From Oscillospiraceae bacterium (GTDB lineage Bacteria; Bacillota; Clostridia; UMGS1810), in NCBI GenBank assembly GCA_015068825.1, contig SVJU01000010.1:1-63587 (forward strand): a DNA stretch of 63,587 nt, read 5' to 3'. Positions 45,801-53,638 of this stretch are shown here, one piece after another (the first letter of the stretch is position 1; each line of letters starts with the position of its first letter). The notes below the pieces were generated by a model, which was not told the origin of the DNA, ran no database searches, and worked only from the letters and a program-made list of their open reading frames with translations. The translations under genes and the position numbers were made by a program.

Positions 45801-47100
45801 TGGTTTTGTTAAAAAATATTTTGAAGCTAAAGGTCAGAGCGTTTGCGCAGCAGAAATAAACAGACTTGTTCAGGGGTGCAGTGGTGTTAAAAGAACAACT
45901 GGTCAGCATCCTGGCGGTGTTATGATTGTTCCGAGAAGTCGTGATGTTCACGAGTTTACACCAATACAATATCCTGCTGATGATAAAACCGGCGGTGTAA
46001 TTACAACACACTTTGACTACCATTCAATAAGTGGTAAGCTTTTAAAACTTGATATACTTGGTCATGATGATCCTACAGTTATAAGAATGCTTGAAGATTT
46101 AACAAAAACAAATGCAAGAGAAATACCATTTGCAGATAAAGATACTATGAGTCTTTTTCATTCTACAGAAGCACTTGGTGTAACAAGTGAAGAAGTACAA
46201 AGCACAGTAGGAACATTTGCTGTGCCTGAATTTGGAACTAAATTTGTTCGTCAGATGCTTGTTGATACAAATCCAACAACTTTTGCTGAACTTGTAAGGA
46301 TTTCAGGACTTTCACACGGTACAGATGTGTGGCTTAATAATGCTCAGGACCTTGTTGTTTCTAAAACGGCTACGCTTAGTGAAACTATTTGTACCCGTGA
46401 TGATATTATGCTTTATCTTTTGACTAAAGGTGTAGAGCCATCACATTCTTTTAAAATAATGGAAAGTGTGCGAAAGGGAAAAGGATTAACACCAGAATGG
46501 GAAGAAGAAATGCGTGAACATAATGTTCCTGAATGGTACATTGATTCTTGTAAAAAGATTAAATATATGTTTCCTAAAGCGCACGCTGTTGCATATGTTA
46601 CAATGGCGTATAGAATTGCATGGTATAAAGTACACTATCCAAAGGAATTTTATTGCACATACTTTACCGTCCGTGCAGATGATTTTGATGCAGCTATTAT
46701 GGCACAAGGCAGAGATGTTGTTTTAGAAAATATAAAAATTATTACTGAAAAAGGTAATGAAGCTACCACAAAAGAAAAGGGTGTTTTCACAATTTTGGAG
46801 GTTTGTAATGAAATGTATTGCAGAGGTTTGAAATTTCTGCCAATTCATATTACTACTTCTGAAGCTTTTAAATTTTTGCCGCACGAAGAAGGTATTATTC
46901 CACCACTAAATGCAATATCCGGACTCGGAACAAATGCCGCAATGAGCATTGTAGAAGAGAGGGAAAAAGAGGCTTTTTCGTGCATAGATGATTTAATTGA
47001 ACGTGCAAAGGTAAACAAAACTGTTGTTGAAACAATGAAAAAACAAGGTTGTCTTTCTGGAATGCGTCAAAACAGCCAGTTAAGCTTTTTTAATTTTTAA
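42847..47100 (+). CDS. polC: DNA polymerase III PolC-type alpha subunit
   Basis: 1417 aa, starting at GTG with a strong AAAGGAGGA site. Order of domains: N-terminal and OB region (about 1-315), PHP domain (HLHTKMSAMDGM, from about 319) interrupted by the DnaQ-type 3'-5' exonuclease (VVFDIETTGLSPMED, about 405-575), a zinc module (CPECKHLEF and CPKCGHD, about 890-920), then palm with catalytic aspartates in EPDIDLNFSGDY (about 940) and the C-terminal fingers (YMFPKAHAVAYVTMAYR). This is the main replicative polymerase of low-G+C Gram-positives. Confidence 0.98.
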   Translation: MAPSEVKLSEIFSGVFVPAALGELKILETIYSKENRTAEIILASDKIIDYKIIENYKNDILSKYSFEKLNIKIKYNLDIHNADEKVLFENLIFYVNTLCPGAQKLLENSEWRIENSTVYIDCKNGTTMLYKLKCDNLIQRLIMAQFSQNIDVVFNDISSDIEYEKVREDIISSFEPIIVPVKNDFHYDVLSEDELDKEKIIYGKFIFEKPIPIKDVKDSLDFAVIEGEVFDVDSRTLKSGKILFSFCITDLTSSYNIKMFMGEKKANELKDSVKNGVYVKLKGRVEYDDFMKEYVIFAKDINKAVKKERLDTSEEKRVELHLHTKMSAMDGMTDVKTLIKTAAKWGHKAIAVTDHGNVQAFPDAAKAAKDNNIKVLYGVECYLVSDALQIVYNVEDVPLNKSFVVFDIETTGLSPMEDAITEIGAVKVVNGEIVDNYSTFVNPKRKIPKEIVELTSITDEMVKDSPAIDVILPEFLEFVGDSVLVAHNATFDVGFITMAAQQCDIPFKACFIDTVALSRALISDIKNHKLNTIAAYLGISLENHHRAVDDATATGHIFVKFLEMLKEKGIENVNRINYDLITEASQKHKKTYHAIILVKNQTGLRNLYNIISKSHLEHFQNRPRVPKSLLTQYREGLILGSACEAGELYSAIVNGKSIHEVNDIVKFYDYLEIQPLGNNQFLVESGRVPNQMALKTINKTIIELGRKHNKLTVATCDVHFLNPTDEVFRRILMAGQGFDDADNQAPLYFRTTDEMLDEFSYLGEDIAHEVVIENTNKIADMCENIIPVPNETAPPVIDGADDELREKTLGKAKELYGENIHPLIQDRMNAELSSIIDNGYAVLYIIAERLVQKSLSDGYLVGSRGSVGSSYVAYLSGITEVNSLPPHYLCPECKHLEFNEDPAFSCGFDLPEKKCPKCGHDLVRDGHDIPFETFLGFGGGKEPDIDLNFSGDYQPVAHKFTEEIFGEGHVFRAGTIGTIAEKTAYGFVKKYFEAKGQSVCAAEINRLVQGCSGVKRTTGQHPGGVMIVPRSRDVHEFTPIQYPADDKTGGVITTHFDYHSISGKLLKLDILGHDDPTVIRMLEDLTKTNAREIPFADKDTMSLFHSTEALGVTSEEVQSTVGTFAVPEFGTKFVRQMLVDTNPTTFAELVRISGLSHGTDVWLNNAQDLVVSKTATLSETICTRDDIMLYLLTKGVEPSHSFKIMESVRKGKGLTPEWEEEMREHNVPEWYIDSCKKIKYMFPKAHAVAYVTMAYRIAWYKVHYPKEFYCTYFTVRADDFDAAIMAQGRDVVLENIKIITEKGNEATTKEKGVFTILEVCNEMYCRGLKFLPIHITTSEAFKFLPHEEGIIPPLNAISGLGTNAAMSIVEEREKEAFSCIDDLIERAKVNKTVVETMKKQGCLSGMRQNSQLSFFNF

Positions 47101-47116
47101 CAGGAGGAATGTTAAT

Positions 47117-47359
47117 ATGGAAAATTACAAAGAAATTTCATATTTAACAGAAAACAAATTAAAAACTTTTGATAGTATTGATTTTGGAGTTTTAGGAATA
47201 ACTCTTATTTCGCTTGGGAGCCTTTTTGGAGTTTTAAAAAAGGATTTCTTTAAGAAAATTGCACCATTACTTACAATAGTTTCTATATTAGGAAGCTTAT
47301 ATGTGTTTATAAAATTTTCAAAAAAAGATAGTGTTCCATATATCAAAACAAACAGGTAA
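47117..47359 (+). CDS. Small membrane protein, function unknown
   Basis: 80 aa with a clear AGGAGGA ribosome site 16 bases after polC. Two hydrophobic segments (about 23-42 and 47-66) are separated by a basic stretch (KKDFFKK). I recognise no family. The tight spacing suggests read-through from polC. Confidence 0.65.
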   Translation: MENYKEISYLTENKLKTFDSIDFGVLGITLISLGSLFGVLKKDFFKKIAPLLTIVSILGSLYVFIKFSKKDSVPYIKTNR

Positions 47360-47423
47360 TATTATATTGTAATAAAAAACTTCTTTTGTTGAAATAATAA
47401 GAGCAAAAGGAGTGATATGTAAA

Positions 47424-48089
47424 TTGTTTAAACATGAAAAACAACTGTTTCATCCTGTCGCAATCGAAAGACCTAATCCTCAGTATGCAGCGCTTTTACA
47501 AGAACAGCTAGGTGGTGCAAATGGCGAACTGAAAGCAGCTATGCAGTATATGTCTCAAAGTTTTAGAATCAAGAATGCAGAAATAAAGGATTTATTTTTG
47601 GATATTGCTGCAGAAGAACTAGGACATATGGAAATGATTGCGCAGACAATAAATTTGTTAAACGGACATGATGTTGAGGCAAGTAAAGTAAGCGCAGGTG
47701 AAATTCAGACACATGTGTTAACTGGATTAAGTCCTGGGCTTATTAATGCTTCTGGATATTCTTGGACTGGTGATTATGTTAGTGTTACCGGCGATTTGTG
47801 TGCAGATTTGTTATCTAATATTGCATCTGAACAAAGAGCAAAAGTAGTATATGAATATTTATATCGCCAGATTGATGATAAAAAAGTAAAAGAAACAATT
47901 GACTTTTTATTAAACAGGGAAGAAGCACACAATTCAATGTTCAGAGAAGCTTTTAACAAAGTACAAGACACAGGATCGAATAAAGATTTTGGAACTACAA
48001 AGGCAGCGAAAATGTATTTTAGTATGTCTGAACCATCAGTAAGTGAAGAATTTCAAAAAATAAATACTCAAGCACCATCATTTAAATAA
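47424..48089 (+). CDS. CotJC/manganese-catalase-like ferritin-fold protein
   Basis: 221 aa; the TTG at 47424 (MFKHEKQLFHPVAIERPNP) fits the family N-terminus and has AAAGGAG 11 bases upstream. The four-helix di-metal pattern is visible: GGANGELKAAMQYMSQS, DIAAEELGHMEMIAQTI and LLNREEAHNSMFREAF, giving the Glu and His ligands of manganese catalases and the spore-coat protein CotJC. It may remove peroxide, in the spore coat or the cytoplasm. CotJA and CotJB are not next to it, so the coat role is inferred from the family and from sigK lying downstream. Confidence 0.85.
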   Translation: MFKHEKQLFHPVAIERPNPQYAALLQEQLGGANGELKAAMQYMSQSFRIKNAEIKDLFLDIAAEELGHMEMIAQTINLLNGHDVEASKVSAGEIQTHVLTGLSPGLINASGYSWTGDYVSVTGDLCADLLSNIASEQRAKVVYEYLYRQIDDKKVKETIDFLLNREEAHNSMFREAFNKVQDTGSNKDFGTTKAAKMYFSMSEPSVSEEFQKINTQAPSFK

Positions 48090-48093
48090 TTTT

Positions 48094-48120
48094 AAGAACC
48101 GAATTTTTTCGGTTCTTTTT
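48094..48120 (+). terminator. Terminator after the CotJC-like gene
   Basis: AAGAACCGAA (48094-48103) pairs with TTCGGTTCTT (48108-48117), followed by T-rich sequence. Confidence 0.88.
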
Positions 48121-48227
48121 TATTTTATGTTATACAATAATTTAATTATGTAAATCAAATGTATCAGAAAAACAGGCTTTTATAAATGATAGTTTACAAT
48201 AATAAAATTATGTTATTTTAGACAGAC

Positions 48228-48254
48228 ACTAATTATTATTTTTTGCATATAATA
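48228..48254 (+). promoter_or_regulatory. Sigma-K/sigma-E-like promoter of sigK
   Basis: CATATAATA (48246-48254) matches the sigma-K/E -10 form CATAnnnTA, and an AC dinucleotide lies 16 bases upstream (48228-48229), as in sigma-K promoters. No good sigma-A -35 accompanies it. Autoregulation by sigma-K is known in Bacillus. Confidence 0.45.
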
Positions 48255-48281
48255 TTTATATAGCAATTCTGGAGGTGCAAA

Positions 48282-48977
48282 ATGTATTTACTTTTACTTT
48301 CGTTTATTGGTATGTTGCCAAATTTTTATTTTCTGACTCTTTTTGTTAATGGTTCAAAAACGTTTAAACAACCTCTTAGTCAAAAAGATGAAAACGAATA
48401 TCTTAGAAGAATGGCAGATGGTGATGATGAATCAAAAAATATATTAATAGAAAGAAATCTTCGCTTGGTTGCTCATATTGCTAAAAAATATTCAATGCAA
48501 GGTGTAGATTCAGATGATCTTATATCTATAGGTACAATCGGTCTTATAAAGGCAATAACGAGTTTTAATGCAACTAAAGGAACAAGACTCGCTACATATG
48601 CTGCCAAGTGTATTGAAAACGAAATATTAATGAATTTCAGGTCAGAAAAGAAAAGAAAAGGCGATGTTTATCTTCAGGATCCAATTGGAAAAGATAAAGA
48701 AGGAAATGAGGTAACTTTGATTGATAAGCTTTATAATTCTGATGAGGATGTTTTTGAAGAAGTAGATCTAAAAATGCAAATCACACATTTATACGAAGGT
48801 ATAAAAAGCCGTTTAGCCCCCAGAGAAAAAGCAGTTTTGAAATTAAGATATGGACTATGCCATAACACGCCACTTACCCAAAACGAAATTGCAAAAAAAT
48901 TAAAAATTTCACGTTCATATGTATCACGAATAGAGACAAAAGCAATTTCAAAATTAAAAGAATTTTTTGAAAAATAA
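48282..48977 (+). CDS. sigK: Sporulation sigma factor SigK (pro-sigma-K)
   Basis: 231 aa. The hydrophobic N-terminus (about 1-22, LLLLSFIGMLPNFYFLTLFV) is the pro-sequence that SpoIVFB-type proteases remove. Region 2 (NILIERNLRLVAHIAKKY; DDLISIGTIGLIKAI) and region 4 (LTQNEIAKKLKISRSYVSRIE) follow. It directs late mother-cell genes such as coat and cortex functions. The gene is continuous, with no skin-type insertion. The gene order and length favour SigK, but SigE is also close in sequence. Confidence 0.88.
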   Translation: MYLLLLSFIGMLPNFYFLTLFVNGSKTFKQPLSQKDENEYLRRMADGDDESKNILIERNLRLVAHIAKKYSMQGVDSDDLISIGTIGLIKAITSFNATKGTRLATYAAKCIENEILMNFRSEKKRKGDVYLQDPIGKDKEGNEVTLIDKLYNSDEDVFEEVDLKMQITHLYEGIKSRLAPREKAVLKLRYGLCHNTPLTQNEIAKKLKISRSYVSRIETKAISKLKEFFEK

Positions 48978-48980
48978 ATT

Positions 48981-49009
48981 AACAAGCAGAAGAATTACTT
49001 CTGCTTGTT
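48981..49009. terminator. Bidirectional terminator between sigK and the PG-binding operon
   Basis: AACAAGCAGAAG (48981-48992) pairs with CTTCTGCTTGTT (48998-49009), followed by T-rich sequence on the plus strand and A/T-rich on the minus side. Confidence 0.85.
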
Positions 49010-49012
49010 TTA

Positions 49013-49576
49013 TTATCCTCTGATAACATATTTTCCGTTTTTCTGAAGTGGTTCAACATTGTTTTGTGATATAAACGATTCAAACAAAACAGCAATTGCT
49101 TCCCAGGTTTCTTTATCGACCACACCGGTTTCTTTTATAGAACTTGCGTTTTGAATAGTTATTACGGCTTTTTTTGTAGCTTCATCATATTTTCCGTTAA
49201 TTTCGACATCGCTTAAATTTTCAAAATTGTTTCCAAGTGATTTTAACATTGCCTGAATAACATAAACAATTTCATTTTCGTCGTTATCTCTTATATAAAA
49301 ATGAGGCGAAGGAAATATGTTGACTTGATTGGGTGATTTGTATTTTTTTAATGTTTTTTTATGCACATTTTGTATTTTGTTCCATGTAGCATTATCTACA
49401 ATTCCTGTTTGTGGAAGGTTAAATTCATTTTGAAATTTTATGATTGCATCATAAGTTTGTTTACCAAAAATTCCATCAGGGACCACTTTTGGAACAGGAT
49501 TATCATATGAAATTCTTCTTAAAAATGTTTGCAGATTTTCTATTGGTTTATTAATCATTGATTGTAATATAAGCAT
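49013..49576 (-). CDS. Peptidoglycan-binding repeat protein without signal peptide
   Basis: 187 aa from the ATG at 49576 with GGAGG 12 bases upstream. Two PG_binding_1 repeats are visible (VPDGIFGKQTYDAIIKFQ ... GIVDNATWNKI and INGKYDEATKKAVITIQ ... GVVDKETWEAI). No catalytic domain, signal peptide or membrane helix is seen. It is the last gene of the three-gene minus-strand operon, 16 bases after the SpoIID-like gene, and faces sigK across a shared terminator. It may bind cortex or coat peptidoglycan if released in the mother cell. Confidence 0.82.
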   Translation of the reverse strand: MLILQSMINKPIENLQTFLRRISYDNPVPKVVPDGIFGKQTYDAIIKFQNEFNLPQTGIVDNATWNKIQNVHKKTLKKYKSPNQVNIFPSPHFYIRDNDENEIVYVIQAMLKSLGNNFENLSDVEINGKYDEATKKAVITIQNASSIKETGVVDKETWEAIAVLFESFISQNNVEPLQKNGKYVIRG

Positions 49577-49592
49577 AATAAAGCAAAACCTC

Positions 49593-51005
49593 CTAATCCA
49601 TATCACCTTGTTTGAGTTCGTTTTTTGGATATTGATTTGGTGTAACAGAATTGTTAGAAAATACACTTCTGTATACACGATTAAGTGCGGTTAGTGTTGG
49701 AGCATCCAAAATACCTGTTTGTGTAAGATTGTTGTTTTTTTGAAAATCCATTATCCTCATACGTGTCTGACGTGTAAAAACACCATTCTCTAAAATTTTT
49801 TCTCCTTGATTTGTGGTAATTGAATTAAGCCTTTTTTGCAAGTTTTGAACTTCATTTCCGGTATCACCATAACTAAGATTTAATGTTGATAAGTATTCAG
49901 CTTCTTTTTCAATTGGACTTATAGCGCTGTCAAGCGACGTTCTTATACCGACAAATATTCTGTATAAATAATCCCAGGTAGTAGCATCAAGAATGCCAGT
50001 TTCAGGAAGGTTATATTGTTTTTGAAGTTGCTTTGTTGCGTTTTGTGTTGCTTCATCAAATACACCTGTAATCTCGATTGTTGGTATTTGTGGATAAAAC
50101 CACGAAACTACCTGTAAAAGATATTGTGATACCGAAACATTTTCACCACTATCACCAAGTTCTATTGAATTTGGATATTCAAACGGCGAATTGAAATATT
50201 TCTGTCCTTCCGAATTGAGTTCTGAAAGTCCGGTCATACCTGTATAAAGATATATAAGCTTATACCATGTTGATTTGCCAACAATGCCATCAGGCGACAG
50301 ATTAAATATATCCTGAAAAACTATGACTGCATCACGGGTACTTTCTCCAAAAACTCCATCAACAGTGAGTTTTGGGATAAGGGGGTAGTCTTCTGAAACA
50401 CGGTTTAATATTACTTGTACTGTTGCAACATCGCGTGGATTTGAGCTTCCTATACTCAAAGGTCCATTATAGGAATTTCTTATTTCATTAATAGGTGCGT
50501 CGCTTACGATTTCTATATTGTTTCCATAATAATACCTTAAAATTTCAACGGAAGTTCTTCCTTGTTCGGCAAGTGACTGACTGCCCCATTGAGAAAGGCC
50601 ATCACACATAACAGTAGTTCCATTGCAGTATTTTGTTGCCAATGGTTCTGCAAAGCCTATACGCCTTATGTAAGAATCAAATATTTCATCCACTATATTA
50701 CTTATGTTTTCAAATATATTTCGTCCATAAATAAACTTCTGATCTATTGCAGTTGAATTGGTTATATTAAAAGGATAGCCCTGACTAACATAAAATTCGT
50801 TATAAACTCTATTTACTGCAAATGAAATCTGTGCGTATACATTTGCTGTTATTGCAGACTCATCCCATGTAGGATAAATTTCACTCGAAGCGACATTTTT
50901 TATATAATCGGGAAAGGGAAGAGTAACATCTTGCGCATTTGACGAGGGTGCACCCAAATGAACGGTGATATATTTTGGTATAAATGGAATTATTGTGGTT
51001 GGCAT
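49593..51005 (-). CDS. SpoIID-like domain plus three peptidoglycan-binding repeats
   Basis: 470 aa with AAAGGAG before the ATG. Residues about 1-185 resemble the SpoIID/LytB region; the end of it (CDGLSQWGSQSLAEQGRTS, then EILRYYYGNNIEIV) matches the SpoIID pattern of a GxSQxGA-type loop followed by YYYG. PG_binding_1 repeats lie at about 215-255 (TVDGVFGESTRDAVIVFQ), 315-350 (ITGVFDEATQNATKQLQ) and 405-445 (ENGVFTRQTRMRIMDFQ). No signal peptide is present (N-terminus MPTTIIPFIPKYITVHLGAP), although SpoIID itself is membrane-anchored. A lytic transglycosylase-like role on spore peptidoglycan is possible. The key SpoIID catalytic glutamate cannot be assigned with confidence. Confidence 0.75.
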   Translation of the reverse strand: MPTTIIPFIPKYITVHLGAPSSNAQDVTLPFPDYIKNVASSEIYPTWDESAITANVYAQISFAVNRVYNEFYVSQGYPFNITNSTAIDQKFIYGRNIFENISNIVDEIFDSYIRRIGFAEPLATKYCNGTTVMCDGLSQWGSQSLAEQGRTSVEILRYYYGNNIEIVSDAPINEIRNSYNGPLSIGSSNPRDVATVQVILNRVSEDYPLIPKLTVDGVFGESTRDAVIVFQDIFNLSPDGIVGKSTWYKLIYLYTGMTGLSELNSEGQKYFNSPFEYPNSIELGDSGENVSVSQYLLQVVSWFYPQIPTIEITGVFDEATQNATKQLQKQYNLPETGILDATTWDYLYRIFVGIRTSLDSAISPIEKEAEYLSTLNLSYGDTGNEVQNLQKRLNSITTNQGEKILENGVFTRQTRMRIMDFQKNNNLTQTGILDAPTLTALNRVYRSVFSNNSVTPNQYPKNELKQGDMD

Positions 51006-51021
51006 TATTTTAATTCTCCTT

Positions 51022-51411
51022 TTATAAATTTTGACTTGTTATATCAATACTTTCGTAAAATCCTGCCGGGTCCACATCCTCCTCGAGGGGAATAAGATTA
51101 ATTTCCTGAACAGAAATCTGATTTGCAAAAATCTGAACATTTTTTATATATGTTGTGTAATAATCAGGATGGGTGATGATAATATCGCACACAAAAAATC
51201 TTTCGTCTGTATTTTCGCTGTTTAAAGAATTTTGTGCATCAGGAACTTCAAAATCTACTGTTATTGTTTTTCCATTTTCATCGGTTCTCAAGCTTTTTAA
51301 AAGTGTTTTTTTGTCGTTTTCTTGTTTTATTATACTTACATGTGCATTCATTATTGGAATCTGAGCTTTTGAAATAGTAGTACGTACAAAAAGTTTTCCT
51401 GTTTGTGCCAC
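51022..51411 (-). CDS. Small beta-sandwich (carboxypeptidase-regulatory-like) protein
   Basis: 129 aa from the GTG at 51411 (AAGGAGG 7 bases upstream). The pattern GKLFVRTTISKAQIPIMNAHV, with TDENGKTITVDFEVP, is that of a CarboxypepD_reg/Cna-B type beta-sandwich. No signal peptide is present. It is the first gene of the operon, ending 16 bases before the SpoIID-like gene. It could be a structural or targeting partner of the PG-binding proteins; no function is established to my knowledge. Confidence 0.65.
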   Translation of the reverse strand: MAQTGKLFVRTTISKAQIPIMNAHVSIIKQENDKKTLLKSLRTDENGKTITVDFEVPDAQNSLNSENTDERFFVCDIIITHPDYYTTYIKNVQIFANQISVQEINLIPLEEDVDPAGFYESIDITSQNL

Positions 51412-51498
51412 TAAAAAACCTCCTTGTTTTAAATGTATCACTAATAAATATATTAATGTGTTACGAAGTTTATTCAGTGTAAATTATATTACAATCTA

Positions 51499-51527
51499 TT
51501 GACTTTTTTTAAAGTGTATAATATAAT
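51499..51527 (+). promoter_or_regulatory. Sigma-A promoter of the CDF exporter
   Basis: TTGACT (51499-51504), a 17-base spacer and a perfect TATAAT (51522-51527), 28 bases before the start codon. I found no clear promoter for the divergent operon. Confidence 0.75.
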
Positions 51528-51555
51528 CGTTTTAACTTAAATAGTAGGTGAGATA

Positions 51556-52722
51556 ATGACAAAATATTTGATAAAAAAATTTATTCCTAATTATGAGAAT
51601 ACTTCTGATAAGGACGTACGAGAAAGATATTGTGTTCTGGCTGGAATAATGGGAATATGTAATAATTTTATTCTTTTTTTGATAAAACTTTTTATTGGCA
51701 GTTTTATAAACAGTATCGCTGTTATTTCGGATGCTTTTAATAATCTGTCTGATATGGGTTCTTCTCTTGTTAGTATTATAGGTGCAAAATTAAGCAATAT
51801 GAAGCCTGACAAAGAGCATCCATTCGGTCATGGAAGAATAGAGTATCTTTCTTCATTGTTGGTTGCAGTTATAATATTTTTTGTTGGTCTTTCACTTTTA
51901 AAAACATCCTTTCTTAAAATTTTCAATCCAGAAAAACTTAATTTCAATCCAATACTTATATGCGTTCTTATATTGTCGGTTTTAATAAAAGTCTGGATGT
52001 TTTTCTATAATCGCTATATGGGAAAAGAAATTAACTCAGGTATTTTAAATGCTACGGCGTTTGACAGTTTAAATGATGTGTATGCAACAAGTGCTGTTAT
52101 TCTTGCTACAATTTTAAGTCTTTTTACTACATTGCCGCTTGATGCTATTTTGGGGGTTGGAGTTTCGGTATTAATCCTTTTTGCAGGTTTTAACATAGCA
52201 AAAGATACGATTGATTTGTTACTTGGTAAAGCGCCTGATAAAGAACTTGTTGACAATATAGAAAAAATACTTTTGAGTAATAAAAAGATAGTAGGGACTC
52301 ACGATTTGATTGTTCATGATTATGGTCCCGGAAGAATAATTGCTTCGGTTCACGCAGAAGTTAATAATAATGAAAATATTGTTGAAATACATGAAATAAT
52401 AGATGAACTTGAAAATCAAATTCAAACGGCTCTTGGTATTATAATGGTAATACATACAGATCCTATAAGTGTCGATTGTGAAAGAACTAATGGCTATAAA
52501 AAGAAGGTTACAAGAATCATTAAAAAAATTGATAAAGCACTTTCTATACACGATTTTCGCATCACGGATGGTGTAAATAATGTCAACTTGATTTTTGATA
52601 TGGTGGTTCCGTATGAATATGATGAAAAACAAACAAAAACGCTTGTTGAAAATATTAAAAATACAATCAAAGCAAAAGAAGATAAGGTTAATGTAGTTAT
52701 AAAAGTAGATAGATCATATTAA
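51556..52722 (+). CDS. Cation diffusion facilitator (possible Mn2+ exporter)
   Basis: 388 aa with six membrane helices (about 25-210), a loop motif HPFGHGRIEYLSSL, and a soluble C-terminal metal-binding dimerisation domain with an unusual extra tail (about 300-388). The transport-site residues read N-x3-D in helix 2 (NNLSDMGSS) and D-x3-D in helix 5 (DSLNDVYA). The zinc exporters usually have a histidine in this site; N-D/D-D is the pattern reported for manganese exporters of the MntE type. Metal identity is inference. It is monocistronic. Confidence 0.85.
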   Translation: MTKYLIKKFIPNYENTSDKDVRERYCVLAGIMGICNNFILFLIKLFIGSFINSIAVISDAFNNLSDMGSSLVSIIGAKLSNMKPDKEHPFGHGRIEYLSSLLVAVIIFFVGLSLLKTSFLKIFNPEKLNFNPILICVLILSVLIKVWMFFYNRYMGKEINSGILNATAFDSLNDVYATSAVILATILSLFTTLPLDAILGVGVSVLILFAGFNIAKDTIDLLLGKAPDKELVDNIEKILLSNKKIVGTHDLIVHDYGPGRIIASVHAEVNNNENIVEIHEIIDELENQIQTALGIIMVIHTDPISVDCERTNGYKKKVTRIIKKIDKALSIHDFRITDGVNNVNLIFDMVVPYEYDEKQTKTLVENIKNTIKAKEDKVNVVIKVDRSY

Positions 52723-52734
52723 CGCAAAACAAAA

Positions 52735-52762
52735 AACGCCCGATTTTTCAGGGCGATTTTTT
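52735..52762. terminator. Shared terminator of CDF gene and propeller-like gene
   Basis: CGCCC (52737-52741) pairs with GGGCG (52751-52755), extended by A-runs and T-runs (one bulged A) on both sides. The minus-strand gene stop overlaps its end. Confidence 0.7.
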
Positions 52763-53633
52763 ATATATACTCAAATGATGTGGTGCAATTTTTTGAAATA
52801 GTGTTGAGAGCATTCTTGCCCAAAAAAGCAGTTTTAGAGAAACTGTTTCCAAAATCCTTCGTAAAACATTTATAGCAGTTATATCTTTCCTTCCATGCAA
52901 TATGAATATGATTATCTATGTTATACATAAAAGGCATTACCATTGAGTCAGTGCCAAAACCTATTGTTTTTTTATAATTATCTTTAACATTAAAAAAAAC
53001 AACTGAATAATGCGATTTTTCTCGTGCAACATACGTTATATATGGGTTTGAATCCAACCCGCATGTGCCACAAAAATTTTCAGGTTCAATATCTATATTA
53101 ATCATTTTAGGTGTATAACTACCATTGTATTCGTTATATATTCTGCAAAAAAGTTTTTTGAATTCATTTTGATACAAAATATATATATTACCTTTGTTGT
53201 CTGGGAAAACATTGTATTTACCATTATAAACATAATCAAGTACATTTGGTTTCTTTTCGTTTGCTAAATCAATTTTGTGATGTATTAGAAGTGTTCGTTC
53301 AGAATAATTTAATGTATAGAAAATATTAATATTTCCGCCAATATCGAATATTTTTATACTTGAAAAATTACATTTTCCGGATTTGCTTTTTAAAAGTGAA
53401 AAATTGATCCATTTATCCTCACTGTATAATAGATAAAACAGGTTGCCAAAAATATCCTGTAAAGCTATATGGATTTTTCCAATTTCATTTATTACTGCAT
53501 CAAATTCTCTGCTGCAATTTTTAAAAACTATTTCTTTTTCCGATTTGTTTTTTTCAATATACAGGTTATGTTCTTTATCAAGATAGATCTTTTTTTCTTT
53601 TCCTGTGATATCTTTTAATATAATTTTTTGCAT
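52761..53633 (-). CDS. Unrecognised propeller-like cytoplasmic protein
   Basis: 290 aa from the ATG at 53633. I do not recognise the family. Short repeated strands of the form G-x-I-x-I-x-Y/W occur at regular spacing (EIGKIHIALQD, GGNINIFYTL, NKGNIYILYQ, DNHIHIAWKE), which suggests a beta-propeller of about four to six blades. No signal peptide or membrane helix is seen, and three cysteines cluster in ENFCGTCGLD and YNCYKC. Its ribosome site AAAGGAG is embedded in a long hairpin (53639-53688). The gene shares the minus strand with the esterase upstream. Confidence 0.6.
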   Translation of the reverse strand: MQKIILKDITGKEKKIYLDKEHNLYIEKNKSEKEIVFKNCSREFDAVINEIGKIHIALQDIFGNLFYLLYSEDKWINFSLLKSKSGKCNFSSIKIFDIGGNINIFYTLNYSERTLLIHHKIDLANEKKPNVLDYVYNGKYNVFPDNKGNIYILYQNEFKKLFCRIYNEYNGSYTPKMINIDIEPENFCGTCGLDSNPYITYVAREKSHYSVVFFNVKDNYKKTIGFGTDSMVMPFMYNIDNHIHIAWKERYNCYKCFTKDFGNSFSKTAFLGKNALNTISKNCTTSFEYI

Positions 53634-53638
53634 AAAAG

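Noticed and set aside
45574-46023. 149-aa minus-strand frame within polC
   Set aside because: Antisense of the PolC palm region; no start signals.
48282-48977. A skin-type insertion in sigK
   Set aside because: The sigK frame is complete, with pro-sequence, region 2 and region 4 uninterrupted.
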